Origin: Mycolicibacterium wolinskyi | GTDB lineage: Bacteria; Actinomycetota; Actinomycetes; Mycobacteriales; Mycobacteriaceae | Reading direction: 5' to 3' | Assembly: GCF_002101965.1 (NCBI RefSeq) | Contig: NZ_LQQA01000015.1 | Coordinates: 124,001-188,000, forward strand | DNA length: 64,000 nucleotides | Part shown: piece after piece, positions 13,413 to 21,384 of the stretch | Layout: each line of letters starts with the position of its first letter | Position numbering within the stretch: position 1 is the first letter of the stretch | Made by a program: the position numbers and the translations under genes | The notes under the pieces: model-generated | Seen by the model: only the letters and a program-made list of their open reading frames with translations | Told to the model about the DNA's origin: nothing | The model's database searches: none

Positions 13413-14128
13413 CAGTTGTAGGACCTCCGCTGATCTGGCGGTGGGATCTGGGCGCCGTGGTACTCCACCGGAATTCCGCCCAGCGGATAGTCTTTGCGCT
13501 GCGGATGGCCCACCCAGTCGTCGGGCATCTCGATGCGGGTCAGTGCCGGATGGCCGTCGAAGACGATGCCGAAGAAGTCGTAGGTCTCGCGTTCGTGCCA
13601 GTCGGTGGTGGGGTAGATCGCGTACAGCGACGGTATGTGCGGATCGGCGTCGGGTGCGGCGACTTCCAGCCTGATCCGCCGGTTGTGCGTGATCGACATC
13701 AGCGGATACACCGCATGGAGTTCGCGGCCGGTGTCGTCGGGATAGTGCACGCCGCTCACCCCGAGGCACAACTCGAAACGCAGGGCGGGATCGTCACGCA
13801 ACACGCTTGCCACCGCGGGCAGTTGGACACGACTCACTTCGAGGGTCAACTCGTCGCGGTACACCACCACGCGCTCGATCGACACGGCGTAGCGTTCCTC
13901 GCCGAGGACCGCGGCCAGTTGGTCGACCACCTCGTCGAAGTAGCTGCCGTACGGCCGGGGAGAACTCCCCGGGAGGGCCACCGGACGGACGAGGCGTCCG
14001 TAGCCGGACGTGTCACCGGTGCCCTTGGCGCCGAACATGCCCCGCCGCACACCGATCACCTCGGGCGTGTCGCCGATCCCGTTCCGGATGCCGTTGGTGC
14101 CGTTGGAGGATTCGTTGGAGGTACTCAC
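13412..14128 (-). CDS. nuoC: NADH-quinone oxidoreductase subunit C
   Basis: 30-kDa-type peripheral subunit, 238 residues. The family signature [16 protein letters not shown] followed by [21 protein letters not shown] is clear. The GTG at 14128 overlaps the nuoB stop (GTGA), giving [13 protein letters not shown]. The first 40 residues are low-complexity and not part of the conserved fold. Confidence 0.95.
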   Translation of the reverse strand: MSTSNESSNGTNGIRNGIGDTPEVIGVRRGMFGAKGTGDTSGYGRLVRPVALPGSSPRPYGSYFDEVVDQLAAVLGEERYAVSIERVVVYRDELTLEVSRVQLPAVASVLRDDPALRFELCLGVSGVHYPDDTGRELHAVYPLMSITHNRRIRLEVAAPDADPHIPSLYAIYPTTDWHERETYDFFGIVFDGHPALTRIEMPDDWVGHPQRKDYPLGGIPVEYHGAQIPPPDQRRSYN

Positions 14129-14679
14129 CGCAGCAACCCCTTGAGCTCGATGGTCGGGGTGACGGAGAGCGCGGCCTGTTCGGCTTCGCGGATGGCTTCC
14201 GCTCGGTTCACCCCGAGCGGCATCTGCTGAATCTTGTCGTGCAGCTTGAGAATTGCATGCAGCAGCATCTCCGGGCGGGGCGGGCAGCCGGGTAGGTAGA
14301 TGTCCACCGGGACCACGTGGTCGACACCCTGGACTACCGCATAGTTGTTGAACATGCCGCCCGACGACGCGCACACACCCATCGCCAACACCCATTTCGG
14401 CTCGGCCATCTGGTCATAGATCTGCCGCAGTACCGGCGCCATCTTCTGGCTGACCCGGCCCGCGACGATCATGAGATCGGCCTGCCGCGGGGTGGCCGAG
14501 AACCGTTCCATGCCGAACCTGGCGATGTCGAACCGCGGCCCCGCCGTGGACATCATCTCGATCGCACAGCAGGCCAGGCCGAAAGTCGCGGGCCAAAGCG
14601 AGCCTTTGCGGACGTATCCGGCAACCGTCTCGACCGTCGACAGCAGGATCCCGCCGGGCAGCCGTTCCTCTAGTCCCAA
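14125..14679 (-). CDS. nuoB: NADH-quinone oxidoreductase subunit B
   Basis: PSST-type subunit carrying the terminal cluster N2; 184 residues. Cluster ligands are seen in [23 protein letters not shown] and LPGCPPRPE. The frame is open further upstream inside nuoA, but the family N-terminus ([16 protein letters not shown]) is obtained only from a TTG start at 14679, which overlaps the end of nuoA by 10 nt. Confidence 0.95.
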   Translation of the reverse strand: MGLEERLPGGILLSTVETVAGYVRKGSLWPATFGLACCAIEMMSTAGPRFDIARFGMERFSATPRQADLMIVAGRVSQKMAPVLRQIYDQMAEPKWVLAMGVCASSGGMFNNYAVVQGVDHVVPVDIYLPGCPPRPEMLLHAILKLHDKIQQMPLGVNRAEAIREAEQAALSVTPTIELKGLLR

Positions 14680-15038
14680 TTCAGGCCTCCTCGGCGCCAG
14701 ACGTACGCGTACGCCACGAAGACTGTCAGCATGAACAACAGCATCTCCACCAGCGCGAACAGGCCGAGACTGTCGAACGCGACGGCCCACGGGTAGAGGA
14801 AGACGATCTCGATGTCGAACACGATGAACAACATCGCCGTGAGGTAGTAGCGGATCGGCATCCGTTGGCCGGTGGCCCCGGCCGCGCCGGCCGGCATCGG
14901 CTCGATACCGCATTCGTAGGCTTCGAGTTTGGCCCGGTTGTAGCGCCTGGGTCCGATGACGAGGGCGATCACCACGGACACGACGGCAAAGGCAGCCGCT
15001 ATCGCTCCGAGAACCAGGATCGGCGTGTAGAGATTCAT
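14670..15038 (-). CDS. nuoA: NADH-quinone oxidoreductase subunit A
   Basis: Small membrane subunit (ND3 homologue), 122 residues, first gene of the operon. The conserved loop [12 protein letters not shown] and the helices [15 protein letters not shown] and [18 protein letters not shown] are present. The start [11 protein letters not shown] at 15038 fits the family; the 26 codons upstream are not conserved in character. Confidence 0.95.
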   Translation of the reverse strand: MNLYTPILVLGAIAAAFAVVSVVIALVIGPRRYNRAKLEAYECGIEPMPAGAAGATGQRMPIRYYLTAMLFIVFDIEIVFLYPWAVAFDSLGLFALVEMLLFMLTVFVAYAYVWRRGGLNWD

Positions 15039-15209
15039 GCCTCGCGGTCGCTCCCTCGGTGGGCTGTCGATGTGAGCTAACCCACAGCCTAGCGAGGTTT
15101 GCGGCCCGTGCCACATATTTTGGTTAGTATCGTTTCATACCGCGGCAGCGCACAGCTGCGCCACAGCCGTGCCGTGAAGAACCAACGGCTACAGGGTAAT
15201 TCGCTGGAA
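15039..15209. other. nuoA upstream region
   Basis: This 171-nt gap between the orphan receiver gene and nuoA must contain the nuo promoter if one exists here. On the minus strand a candidate -10 (GATACT) lies near 15126-15131, but no convincing -35 or operator was identified. A 7-nt-arm inverted repeat (15196-15213) overlaps the end of the receiver gene. Confidence 0.3.
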
Positions 15210-15608
15210 TTACTGAACCGGGGCGCGCAACAGGCGCACGACCGCGTCGCCCAGCCGGATCGGATCGATCGGGTGGGGGACAGCGGCTTCGGCGCGCGAC
15301 CAGCTCGCGAGCCAGGCATCGTCGGGACGTCCGGTGAGCACCAGGATGGGCGGGCACACGTCGAGTTCGTCCTTGAGTTGCTTGGCGACACCCATACCGC
15401 CGGCGGGTGTGGCTTCGCCGTCGAGGATCGCCAGGTCGAATCCGCCGGCGTCCATCTGCGAAATCACCATCGGCGCGGTGGCCACCTCGACGTAGGTGAG
15501 CTCCGGCAGATCGGGGTGGACGCGTTTGCCCAGCGCGAGTCGCACCTGTTCGCGGGTGCGTGGGTTGTCGCTGTACACAAGGATGCGCAGCGGCGCGGGG
15601 CCGGCCAT
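15210..15608 (-). CDS. orphan receiver-domain response regulator (Rv3143-like)
   Basis: A single CheY-like receiver domain of 132 residues with no output domain. The phospho-acceptor region FDLAILDGEATP and the LTGR switch-Thr region are present. The first acidic pair is reduced to YSDN and the usual Lys-Pro near the end reads HPIDP, so the conserved Lys is absent. It lies directly upstream of nuoA on the same strand, as Rv3143 does in M. tuberculosis, where it has been reported to bind the Nuo complex. The start MAGPAPLRILVYS (15608) follows the family N-terminus. Confidence 0.85.
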   Translation of the reverse strand: MAGPAPLRILVYSDNPRTREQVRLALGKRVHPDLPELTYVEVATAPMVISQMDAGGFDLAILDGEATPAGGMGVAKQLKDELDVCPPILVLTGRPDDAWLASWSRAEAAVPHPIDPIRLGDAVVRLLRAPVQ

Positions 15609-15672
15609 GCCGCCGATGCTACTGCGTGCCGGGTCGGCGATCGGGCAACTCGCCGAATCCTGTTGCGCCGCT

Positions 15673-16191
15673 TCAGGCCCGGACGAATACCAACGTCGCT
15701 GACAGTGCGGTCGCCGGTCCGACCATGCCGAGCAGGTTGCCCGAAACGCCGAATTCGCCGCGGTCGACCGTGCACTGCCCGGCCAGTTGCACCGCGCCGT
15801 CGTCCAGAACCTGCACGCTGACCGGCAATTCGATCGGCCGCGTCGCACCCCGAACGGTCAATGTCGCTGCCAGCCGGGCATCGGCCGGACCCGACGGCTG
15901 CGCGTCGCTCACCTCGACGGTGATCTCCGGGTGATGGTCGACGTCGAAGAAATCGGCGGAGCGCAGGTGCTCGTCGCGCTTGCGGATTCCGGTTCGCAGC
16001 GACGCCGCGTTGATCACCACCCGGCCGCTCACCCCGCCGTTTGCCCGGCCTTCGCCGCGGAACTCGGCAAATCTGCCGGTCACGGTTGCCAAACCCCACA
16101 TGGTCTTGTTGCGGAAGGTCACCGTGGACCGGTCAGGGGCCAGGGTCCAGTTGCCCGCACTGGCGGTGAGGATGTCCTGCAGCGTCGTCAT
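15673..16191 (-). CDS. YceI family lipocalin-like protein
   Basis: 172 residues matching the YceI fold: W-x-L-A-P-D-R-S-T-V-T-F near the N-terminus, then VVINAASLRTGIRKRDEHLR and DFFDVDHHPEITVEV. YceI proteins are beta-barrels that bind isoprenoid-type lipids. No signal peptide is visible, so it is probably cytoplasmic, unlike periplasmic E. coli YceI. The stop lies 64 nt upstream of the receiver gene start. The downstream neighbour of the SnoaL-like gene, with 18 nt between them, so they may be cotranscribed. Confidence 0.85.
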   Translation of the reverse strand: MTTLQDILTASAGNWTLAPDRSTVTFRNKTMWGLATVTGRFAEFRGEGRANGGVSGRVVINAASLRTGIRKRDEHLRSADFFDVDHHPEITVEVSDAQPSGPADARLAATLTVRGATRPIELPVSVQVLDDGAVQLAGQCTVDRGEFGVSGNLLGMVGPATALSATLVFVRA

Positions 16192-16209
16192 GTTGCCTCC
16201 GTGGTGAAC

Positions 16210-16599
16210 TCAGCCGAGCAGTGGTGCGATGTCCTTGGGGTCGAAGTACTCGTCGATGCGATGGATCAAACCGTCGGGTCTCACCTTGATCACGATGCAG
16301 ACCCGCAGCGCGATCGACGCACCGTCGCGCCCGGTCGCGTGTACGACATGCTGCTGCACGAATCCACCGTCGAAAACCTGCCGGTCGAGCACCTCGTAGC
16401 GGCGCTCGGTGGTGGCGTCGATGAACCAGTCGATGACCCGCAGGGCGCGGGCGCGTTCGTTGTCGCTGCGGTCCCCGGAATGCCACACCGTGACATCGTC
16501 GGCCCACATCCCGGCGATCGTGGCGCGGTCGCTGCGTTCGATCGCGTCGAACAACCGATCGGCAACCTGGTCGATGGCCTCAGCGTCGGTAACGGGCAT
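16210..16599 (-). CDS. SnoaL-like / NTF2-fold protein
   Basis: 129 residues with the pattern of the SnoaL-like polyketide cyclase/limonene-epoxide hydrolase superfamily: RLFDAIERSDRATIAGMWADDVTVWHSG, then the VIDWFID helix and the RIDEYFDPKDIAPLLG ending. The exact reaction cannot be assigned. It is divergent from the methyltransferase and only 61 nt from it, so the SoxR-type site in that gap might act on both. Confidence 0.75.
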   Translation of the reverse strand: MPVTDAEAIDQVADRLFDAIERSDRATIAGMWADDVTVWHSGDRSDNERARALRVIDWFIDATTERRYEVLDRQVFDGGFVQQHVVHATGRDGASIALRVCIVIKVRPDGLIHRIDEYFDPKDIAPLLG

Positions 16600-16623
16600 C
16601 AGTTCACCTTCCCCGGCTGGTGC

Positions 16624-16654
16624 TTGACCTCAAGCGACATTGAGGTTGAAGACT
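16624..16654 (+). promoter_or_regulatory. SoxR/MerR-type operator-promoter
   Basis: A perfect inverted repeat ACCTCAA-6nt-TTGAGGT (16627-16646) lies between a -35 TTGACC (16624-16629) and a -10-like AAGACT (16649-16654). The 19-nt spacer is the length typical of MerR-family activators, and the half-site CCTCAAG matches known SoxR boxes. The predicted transcription start coincides with the ATG at 16661, giving a leaderless message. The cognate regulator gene is not in the window. Confidence 0.6.
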
Positions 16655-16660
16655 TGGTCC

Positions 16661-17290
16661 ATGGATACGACACCGGCACTCTCCCTGTTCGATGAAGCGT
16701 ACGAGTCCCGCACCGCCCCGTGGGTGATCGGCGAGCCGCAACCTGCGATCGTCGAACTGGAACGGCGCGGCTTGATCCGCGGCAAGGTGCTCGATGCGGG
16801 CTGCGGGACGGGTGAACACACGATGCTGCTGACGCGCCTCGGCTACGACGTGCTCGGCATCGACTTCTCGCCGCAGGCGATTGCTCAGGCTCGCGAGAAC
16901 GCAGCTCAACGTGGCGTCGACGCCCGTTTTGCGGTTGCCGACGCGACGCGGTTGGATGCCGAGCCGGGTTACGACACGATCATCGACAGCGCGCTGTTCC
17001 ACATTTTCGACGACACCGACCGGCCTGCGTATGTCGCGAGCTTGCACACGGCGTGCCGGCCCGGCGGGTATGTCCACGTGCTGGCACTGTCCGACGCCGG
17101 GCGCGGCTTCGGGCCCGAGGTCAGCGAGGACGTCATCCGCGGTGCGTTCGCCGACGGCTGGGAGCTCGAGGCGCTGGACACCACGACCTACCGCGGGGTG
17201 GTCGGCCCGGCCCAGACCGAGGCCATCGGTCTGCCGGCGGGCTCGCATGTCGACGAGCCCGCGTGGCTCGCGCGAGCACGCCGGCTTTGA
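16661..17290 (+). CDS. class I SAM-dependent methyltransferase
   Basis: A 209-residue Rossmann methyltransferase. Motif I is VLDAGCGTGEH (residues 43-53), followed by GIDFSPQAIAQARENA (acidic SAM ribose site) and the ADATRLD and TIIDSALFHIF motifs. No substrate domain is visible; the N-terminal SPWVIGEPQPAIVELE-type segment is shared with small mycobacterial methyltransferases. A TTG at 16640 would extend the protein by 7 residues, but the ATG at 16661 fits a leaderless start from the SoxR-type promoter. The role may be stress or xenobiotic methylation (inference). Confidence 0.85.
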   Translation: MDTTPALSLFDEAYESRTAPWVIGEPQPAIVELERRGLIRGKVLDAGCGTGEHTMLLTRLGYDVLGIDFSPQAIAQARENAAQRGVDARFAVADATRLDAEPGYDTIIDSALFHIFDDTDRPAYVASLHTACRPGGYVHVLALSDAGRGFGPEVSEDVIRGAFADGWELEALDTTTYRGVVGPAQTEAIGLPAGSHVDEPAWLARARRL

Positions 17291-17294
17291 GCGC

Positions 17295-17633
17295 TCAGGG
17301 CACGTCATAGCCCGGGTGTGCGGCCGCCAACCGCTGCCGTACCAGCACGCGTAGACATGCGGTGACGTCCTCGGCGCGGTCGTCGAGTTCGCCGGACCTG
17401 ATGGCTGACGCGAGCGCAGCCTCGCCGGAAAAGCCGAGCTCAGCCAGGGCGGCATCGCAGTCGACCGGATCACCGGCGAGCAATTCGCGTTCGACCATGC
17501 GCAGCGCGTTGGCCGCGACACGGGCGTGGAAATTGACCGCTCCGCCGGTCTCGGCGCGGACCTCGGTCTCGAGGAACTCGGCCACCGCGGCGACGAGTTC
17601 GGCGGCCGTGGGCCGGCCGTATCGGTCACTCAT
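17295..17633 (-). CDS. DUF6285 protein (LvaB-like)
   Basis: A 112-residue protein starting MSDRYGRPTAAELVAAVAEF with a conserved FHARVAANALRMVEREL segment. It overlaps the APH-kinase gene by 4 nt. Small proteins of this kind accompany an APH-type kinase and an acyl-CoA dehydrogenase in the Pseudomonas levulinate (lva) operon, where LvaB is needed with the LvaA kinase. The function here is inferred from that three-gene association. It is the last gene of the operon. Confidence 0.75.
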   Translation of the reverse strand: MSDRYGRPTAAELVAAVAEFLETEVRAETGGAVNFHARVAANALRMVERELLAGDPVDCDAALAELGFSGEAALASAIRSGELDDRAEDVTACLRVLVRQRLAAAHPGYDVP

Positions 17634-18601
17634 GGCGCGCTCCCGTCCAGCAGGTCGAGCAGATCCCACTCCGTTTCGCAGACCCGGCGCCCGATGGTCG
17701 CCAACTCCACCGACCTGGTCTGGCCGCTGAGATGGCGTTCGGCCTGGTAACGGCAGATGATCCCCCAGCGCAGGGTCGCCTGCACGAGCCACCAGCGGAT
17801 CGCAGCGCGGTCGAGCGGCATCCCGCCGGCCTCTTCGTAGGCGGTCAGGAAACTCTCGATGCTGCCGAGCCCGCCTGCGCCCATGGATTGCGGCGCCCCG
17901 AACCGCCATGCGCGGATGCAGAACCAGGCCAGGTCTTCGTACACCTCACCCAGGTGGACGAGCTCCCAGTCCAGTACCGCGGCCAAGTCGGAGCCCTCGA
18001 CGATCAGATTGCCCATCCGGAAGTCGCCGTGGACCAACCGATGTGGTGACGGCGGCGGCCGGTTGGCCGCCAGCCAGCGAAACGCCCACTCGAAAGTCGC
18101 TGTGGTGTCGCCCATCTCGTCGAGCTGACCGCGCCACTGGGCCAGCTGGTCCTGTTCGGACAAACCGGGCAGCTCCGGTGGTTCTGCTCGGTGGATCGCG
18201 GTGAGGGCATGCGCGCATTGGGCGAGCAGCTCGGCGCGCCCGGCGTCGTCGAGCTGACGCTGGATGCGCCGCACGATCGTCTCCCCGGCGATGAAATCGC
18301 AGATGAGATACGGATTGCCCAGCGCGCCAGCCGAATTGTCGGCGACGAGGACATGGGGGACGGGTGCGCCTGCCGCAGCGGCTGCGCGCTGCGTGCCCGC
18401 CTCCAACTCCATGCCGGCGTGGATTTCGTCGGGCGGTCCGGTGCGCAGGATCAGCGCACGACGTACCGAGGACGTGACGGCATCGAACGACCACGTCGTG
18501 CGGCTGGCGCCGCCAGTGAGTTCACGCAGGTTCTCGACGGCCACGTCCGGGCCGAGCACCGGCGCGAGCACCTTGGCCAGCGCACCCGGCAGGTCGGTCA
18601 C
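17630..18601 (-). CDS. APH-family phosphotransferase (LvaA/ACAD11-kinase type)
   Basis: A 323-residue kinase-like protein of the aminoglycoside phosphotransferase fold. It has the nucleotide loop ELTGGASRTTWSF, the catalytic loop LVHGDFRMGNLIVEG and the metal-binding AVLDWELVHLGEVYEDLAW. In LvaA and the N-terminal domain of human ACAD10/ACAD11, this class phosphorylates 4-hydroxyacyl-CoA. Here it overlaps the acyl-CoA dehydrogenase by 4 nt and the DUF6285 gene by 4 nt, supporting the same role rather than antibiotic resistance. Confidence 0.85.
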   Translation of the reverse strand: MTDLPGALAKVLAPVLGPDVAVENLRELTGGASRTTWSFDAVTSSVRRALILRTGPPDEIHAGMELEAGTQRAAAAAGAPVPHVLVADNSAGALGNPYLICDFIAGETIVRRIQRQLDDAGRAELLAQCAHALTAIHRAEPPELPGLSEQDQLAQWRGQLDEMGDTTATFEWAFRWLAANRPPPSPHRLVHGDFRMGNLIVEGSDLAAVLDWELVHLGEVYEDLAWFCIRAWRFGAPQSMGAGGLGSIESFLTAYEEAGGMPLDRAAIRWWLVQATLRWGIICRYQAERHLSGQTRSVELATIGRRVCETEWDLLDLLDGSAP

Positions 18602-19842
18602 TTCGCGGCCTTGCCGAACCCGAAGAGCCGCTGCGCGACCCGGCGCATCTGGATCTCCTCGGCGCCCTCGGTGATCCGGTAGCGGCGATGATGGCGGTAG
18701 ATGTGTTCGAACGGCTCATGGCGGCTGTAGCCGATGCCGCCGTGCACCTGCATCGCCCGGTCGGCCGCCTCGCACACCAACCGGTTGGCGCGGTAATTGG
18801 CCATCGACACCTTGTCCGACACTTCCATGTGGTGGTTGGCGTCCAGCTGGGCTGCGGCGTACCGCACGAGCAACCGCACCATCTGTGCTTCGGTCTGCAA
18901 CTCGACAAGCGGCCACTGGACCGCCTGGTTGACCGCCAGTGGCTTGCCGAACACGACGCGGTCACCGGCGTAGGCGACGGCGCGGTCGATGCAGTACTGG
19001 GCGGCCCCCAGGCTGCTCGCGGCCTGGCGAATTCGGTTCTCGTGCAAGAAGGTCTGGCCGACCTCGAGCCCTCGGTCGACCTCGCCGAGCACCGCGTCGC
19101 CAGGAACCCGGACGTCCTTGAGCTCGACCTCGCCGTGGTCGGTGGGCATGTTGAACGTCCACCAGTAGAAGGGGACATTAAAGCCCGGCGCATCGGTCGG
19201 GACGAGGAACGCCGTGATTCCACGGGCCTGGCCCGGCTCACCGGACGTGCGCGCGAAGATGAGGTCGTGGGTAGCCCGGTGCACGCCGGTGTTCCAGCGC
19301 TTGGTGCCGTTGATGATCCAGCCGTCCCCGTCGGCCACCGCGGTGGTCTCCAGCCAGGTGGCATCCGAGCCGTGGCCGGGCTCGGTCAGCCCGAAGGCCA
19401 TCGAGCGCTTGCCGGTCAGCATCGCCTCCACCCATTCGCTCTTCTGCGCTTCGGTGCCGAACCGGTCCATCATGATGACCTGTGGGAAGTTCCCGACGAT
19501 CGACGACTCGTCCTGCAGATCGTTGTGCAGGCCAAGACCCTTGTGCGCGAGGTGTTCCCGGATCACCGCCATGTCGAGGTTGCTGCCGTCCCGGCCGCCG
19601 AACCGGGTGGGCAGCCCATACCGCAGCCAGCCCGCGGCGTCGGCGCGCCGACGCATCTCGTCGAGGAGGTCCTCCCACTCCCGCCGGGGTATGCCACCGT
19701 TCTCCCAGTCGGTGCGGGCGTATTCGCGCCGCTGGTCGAAGTACTGGATGTGTTCGCGTTCGAGCGGCTTGATCTCCGCCTCGATGAACGCGTCCATCTC
19801 CGTGAGCAGACCTGGAAGATGTTCTGGTAGAGCGAAATCCAC
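18598..19842 (-). CDS. acyl-CoA dehydrogenase (ACAD10/11, LvaC type)
   Basis: A 414-residue FAD flavoprotein. FAD/substrate motifs are AFGLTEPGHGSDATWLETTA and INGTKRWNTGVHRATHDLIF; the C-terminal ACAD signature is VHGGIGYSRHEPFEHIYRHHR. In the Lva and ACAD11 pathways the partner dehydrogenase removes the phosphate from 4-phosphoacyl-CoA and rehydrates it to 3-hydroxyacyl-CoA. The following kinase gene overlaps by 4 nt, reproducing the two halves of the animal fusion enzyme as separate genes. Confidence 0.88.
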   Translation of the reverse strand: MDFALPEHLPGLLTEMDAFIEAEIKPLEREHIQYFDQRREYARTDWENGGIPRREWEDLLDEMRRRADAAGWLRYGLPTRFGGRDGSNLDMAVIREHLAHKGLGLHNDLQDESSIVGNFPQVIMMDRFGTEAQKSEWVEAMLTGKRSMAFGLTEPGHGSDATWLETTAVADGDGWIINGTKRWNTGVHRATHDLIFARTSGEPGQARGITAFLVPTDAPGFNVPFYWWTFNMPTDHGEVELKDVRVPGDAVLGEVDRGLEVGQTFLHENRIRQAASSLGAAQYCIDRAVAYAGDRVVFGKPLAVNQAVQWPLVELQTEAQMVRLLVRYAAAQLDANHHMEVSDKVSMANYRANRLVCEAADRAMQVHGGIGYSRHEPFEHIYRHHRRYRITEGAEEIQMRRVAQRLFGFGKAAK

Positions 19843-19862
19843 GGTGGTCTCTCTTCCTGGCT

Positions 19863-20474
19863 TCAGAAGCCGTACAGGGTTTTCTTCCAGATCTTCGACA
19901 ACGTGGTGATGGCCTCGGAGTCGGTGAGTTCGATGCCGAGCGTGGAGGGACCCACGAACACCGTGGTGAAGTTCTCGAACAGCAACGCGATCGCCGCCGC
20001 CACGTGTTGTGGATTCAGGTCTTTGGCGTGGCCGTGTTCCTGTGCGCGCTCGACCGACGCGGCGACGATGTCGATACCGAAGCGGCGGAACTCGTTCTGC
20101 ACGTCGGCGAACCGTTGCTGGGTCGCGGCCAACTGCGCGACGGCGATCATGATGCCGATGTTCTGTTTGAAGATGTTCCAGTAGCCGGTGACGACGGCTG
20201 TGAAGAACTCGGTGTCGTCAGGGGAGTCCGGCAGGTGCAGGTTGAGTCCGGACGGTTCGACGACGTCGTGGAGGAACGATTCGGCGAGTGCCGCCAGCAG
20301 ATCCTCTTTGTCGTCGAAATAGCGGTAGAACACCGCCGGGCTCTTGCCTGCCGCGGATGTGATGTCGGCGAGGGTCGTGCCGTGAAAGCCCCTTTCGGCG
20401 AACAGCTTCCGGGCGGCCAGCTCGATCGCCGAGCGGGTCTGGCGTCCCTTGGAACTCAGTTCACCGGCAGCCAT
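19863..20474 (-). CDS. TetR family transcriptional regulator
   Basis: 203 residues with an N-terminal TetR HTH: RSAIELAARKLFAERGFHGTTLADI, then the recognition segment AAGKSPAVFYRYFDDKEDLLAAL. The C-terminal ligand domain is typical of the acyl-CoA-related class. The start MAAGELSSKG (20474) leaves a 7-nt gap to the upstream gene; an ATG at 20501 would overlap it. It lies in the middle of the catabolic operon and is probably its local regulator, sensing a CoA thioester (inference). Confidence 0.85.
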   Translation of the reverse strand: MAAGELSSKGRQTRSAIELAARKLFAERGFHGTTLADITSAAGKSPAVFYRYFDDKEDLLAALAESFLHDVVEPSGLNLHLPDSPDDTEFFTAVVTGYWNIFKQNIGIMIAVAQLAATQQRFADVQNEFRRFGIDIVAASVERAQEHGHAKDLNPQHVAAAIALLFENFTTVFVGPSTLGIELTDSEAITTLSKIWKKTLYGF

Positions 20475-20481
20475 GGCGGGT

Positions 20482-21384
20482 TCAGACCAGGATCCGGTCA
20501 CCGGCGCGCAGTAGCGCGCTGGGTAGGTCGTGCCCGACGGCTCGCTGAGCCACCCGAGCCGCGTCGATGGCCGCGGTCAGGTCGACGTCGACACCGATGC
20601 CGCAGTCCCGCAACAGATACACCAGATCCTCGGTGGCGATGTTGCCGCTGGCTCCCGGCGCGAAGGGGCAGCCGCCCAGACCGCCCACCGATGCGTCCAG
20701 GCGGGTCACCCCGGCCTGTACCGCGGCGTAGGCACTCGCCAGGCCACAACCCCGGGTGTTGTGGAAGTGCGCGCCGAGCGGTGTCGCGCCCAGCAGCGGT
20801 GTGACGGCGGCGACGAGGTCGGTGACCCGTTTCGGCGTCGCGGTGCCGATGGTGTCGGCCACCGCGATGCGGTCGACGCCGAGATCGACGGCCGCGGAGA
20901 CGATATCGAGCACGCGGTGCTGCGGCGTCGGGCCGTCGAACGGGCAGTCCCACGCGGTGGCGACGATGACTTCGATCGAGGCGTCACTGTCGTGCGCGAT
21001 GCGCGTGACGTCGGCTATCGCGATGGTCGCCTCGGCAGTCGACCGCCCGACGTTGGCGCGACTGTGGCTGTCGGCCGCCGACACCACATACTCGATCGAG
21101 CTCAACCCCGCGGCGATCGCGCGTTTCGCACCGTTCGGGCTCGCCACGAGCGCCGAGAACTCCACGGCGGGGAACCGGTGCAGTTCTGCGGCCAGTTCTG
21201 CCGCGTCGGCCAGTGCGGGCACCTTCGACGGCGACACGAACGCCGTCGCCTCGATCTCCTTCACCCCCGCCGCGACGATAGCCTCGAGGATCTCGATCTT
21301 GGCGGCCAAGGGAATCGGATCCTCGATCTGCAGGCCGTCGCGCAGGCAGACCTCGCGGATGTCGACGTGGGCGGGCAGGTTCAT
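20482..21384 (-). CDS. hydroxymethylglutaryl-CoA lyase family enzyme
   Basis: A 300-residue TIM-barrel aldolase of the HMG-CoA lyase / DRE-TIM family. It shows IREVCLRDGLQIED (catalytic Arg15-Asp16 region), the AHFHNTRGCGLA metal-binding His pair and the catalytic Cys loop GGLGGCPFAPGASGN. It may cleave HMG-CoA or a related 3-hydroxy-3-alkyl-glutaryl-CoA to acetyl-CoA and an acetoacetate-type product. The ATG shares one base with the preceding CoA-transferase stop. Confidence 0.87.
   Translation of the reverse strand: MNLPAHVDIREVCLRDGLQIEDPIPLAAKIEILEAIVAAGVKEIEATAFVSPSKVPALADAAELAAELHRFPAVEFSALVASPNGAKRAIAAGLSSIEYVVSAADSHSRANVGRSTAEATIAIADVTRIAHDSDASIEVIVATAWDCPFDGPTPQHRVLDIVSAAVDLGVDRIAVADTIGTATPKRVTDLVAAVTPLLGATPLGAHFHNTRGCGLASAYAAVQAGVTRLDASVGGLGGCPFAPGASGNIATEDLVYLLRDCGIGVDVDLTAAIDAARVAQRAVGHDLPSALLRAGDRILV

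Noticed and set aside
15196-15213. Inverted repeat GTAATTC-GCTG-GAATTAC as a terminator of the receiver gene
   Set aside because: Short AT-rich arms overlapping the stop codon, no U-tract; could be chance.
17630-18601. Aminoglycoside phosphotransferase resistance gene
   Set aside because: Although of the APH fold, its gene neighbours are an acyl-CoA dehydrogenase and DUF6285, matching a CoA-thioester kinase rather than resistance.
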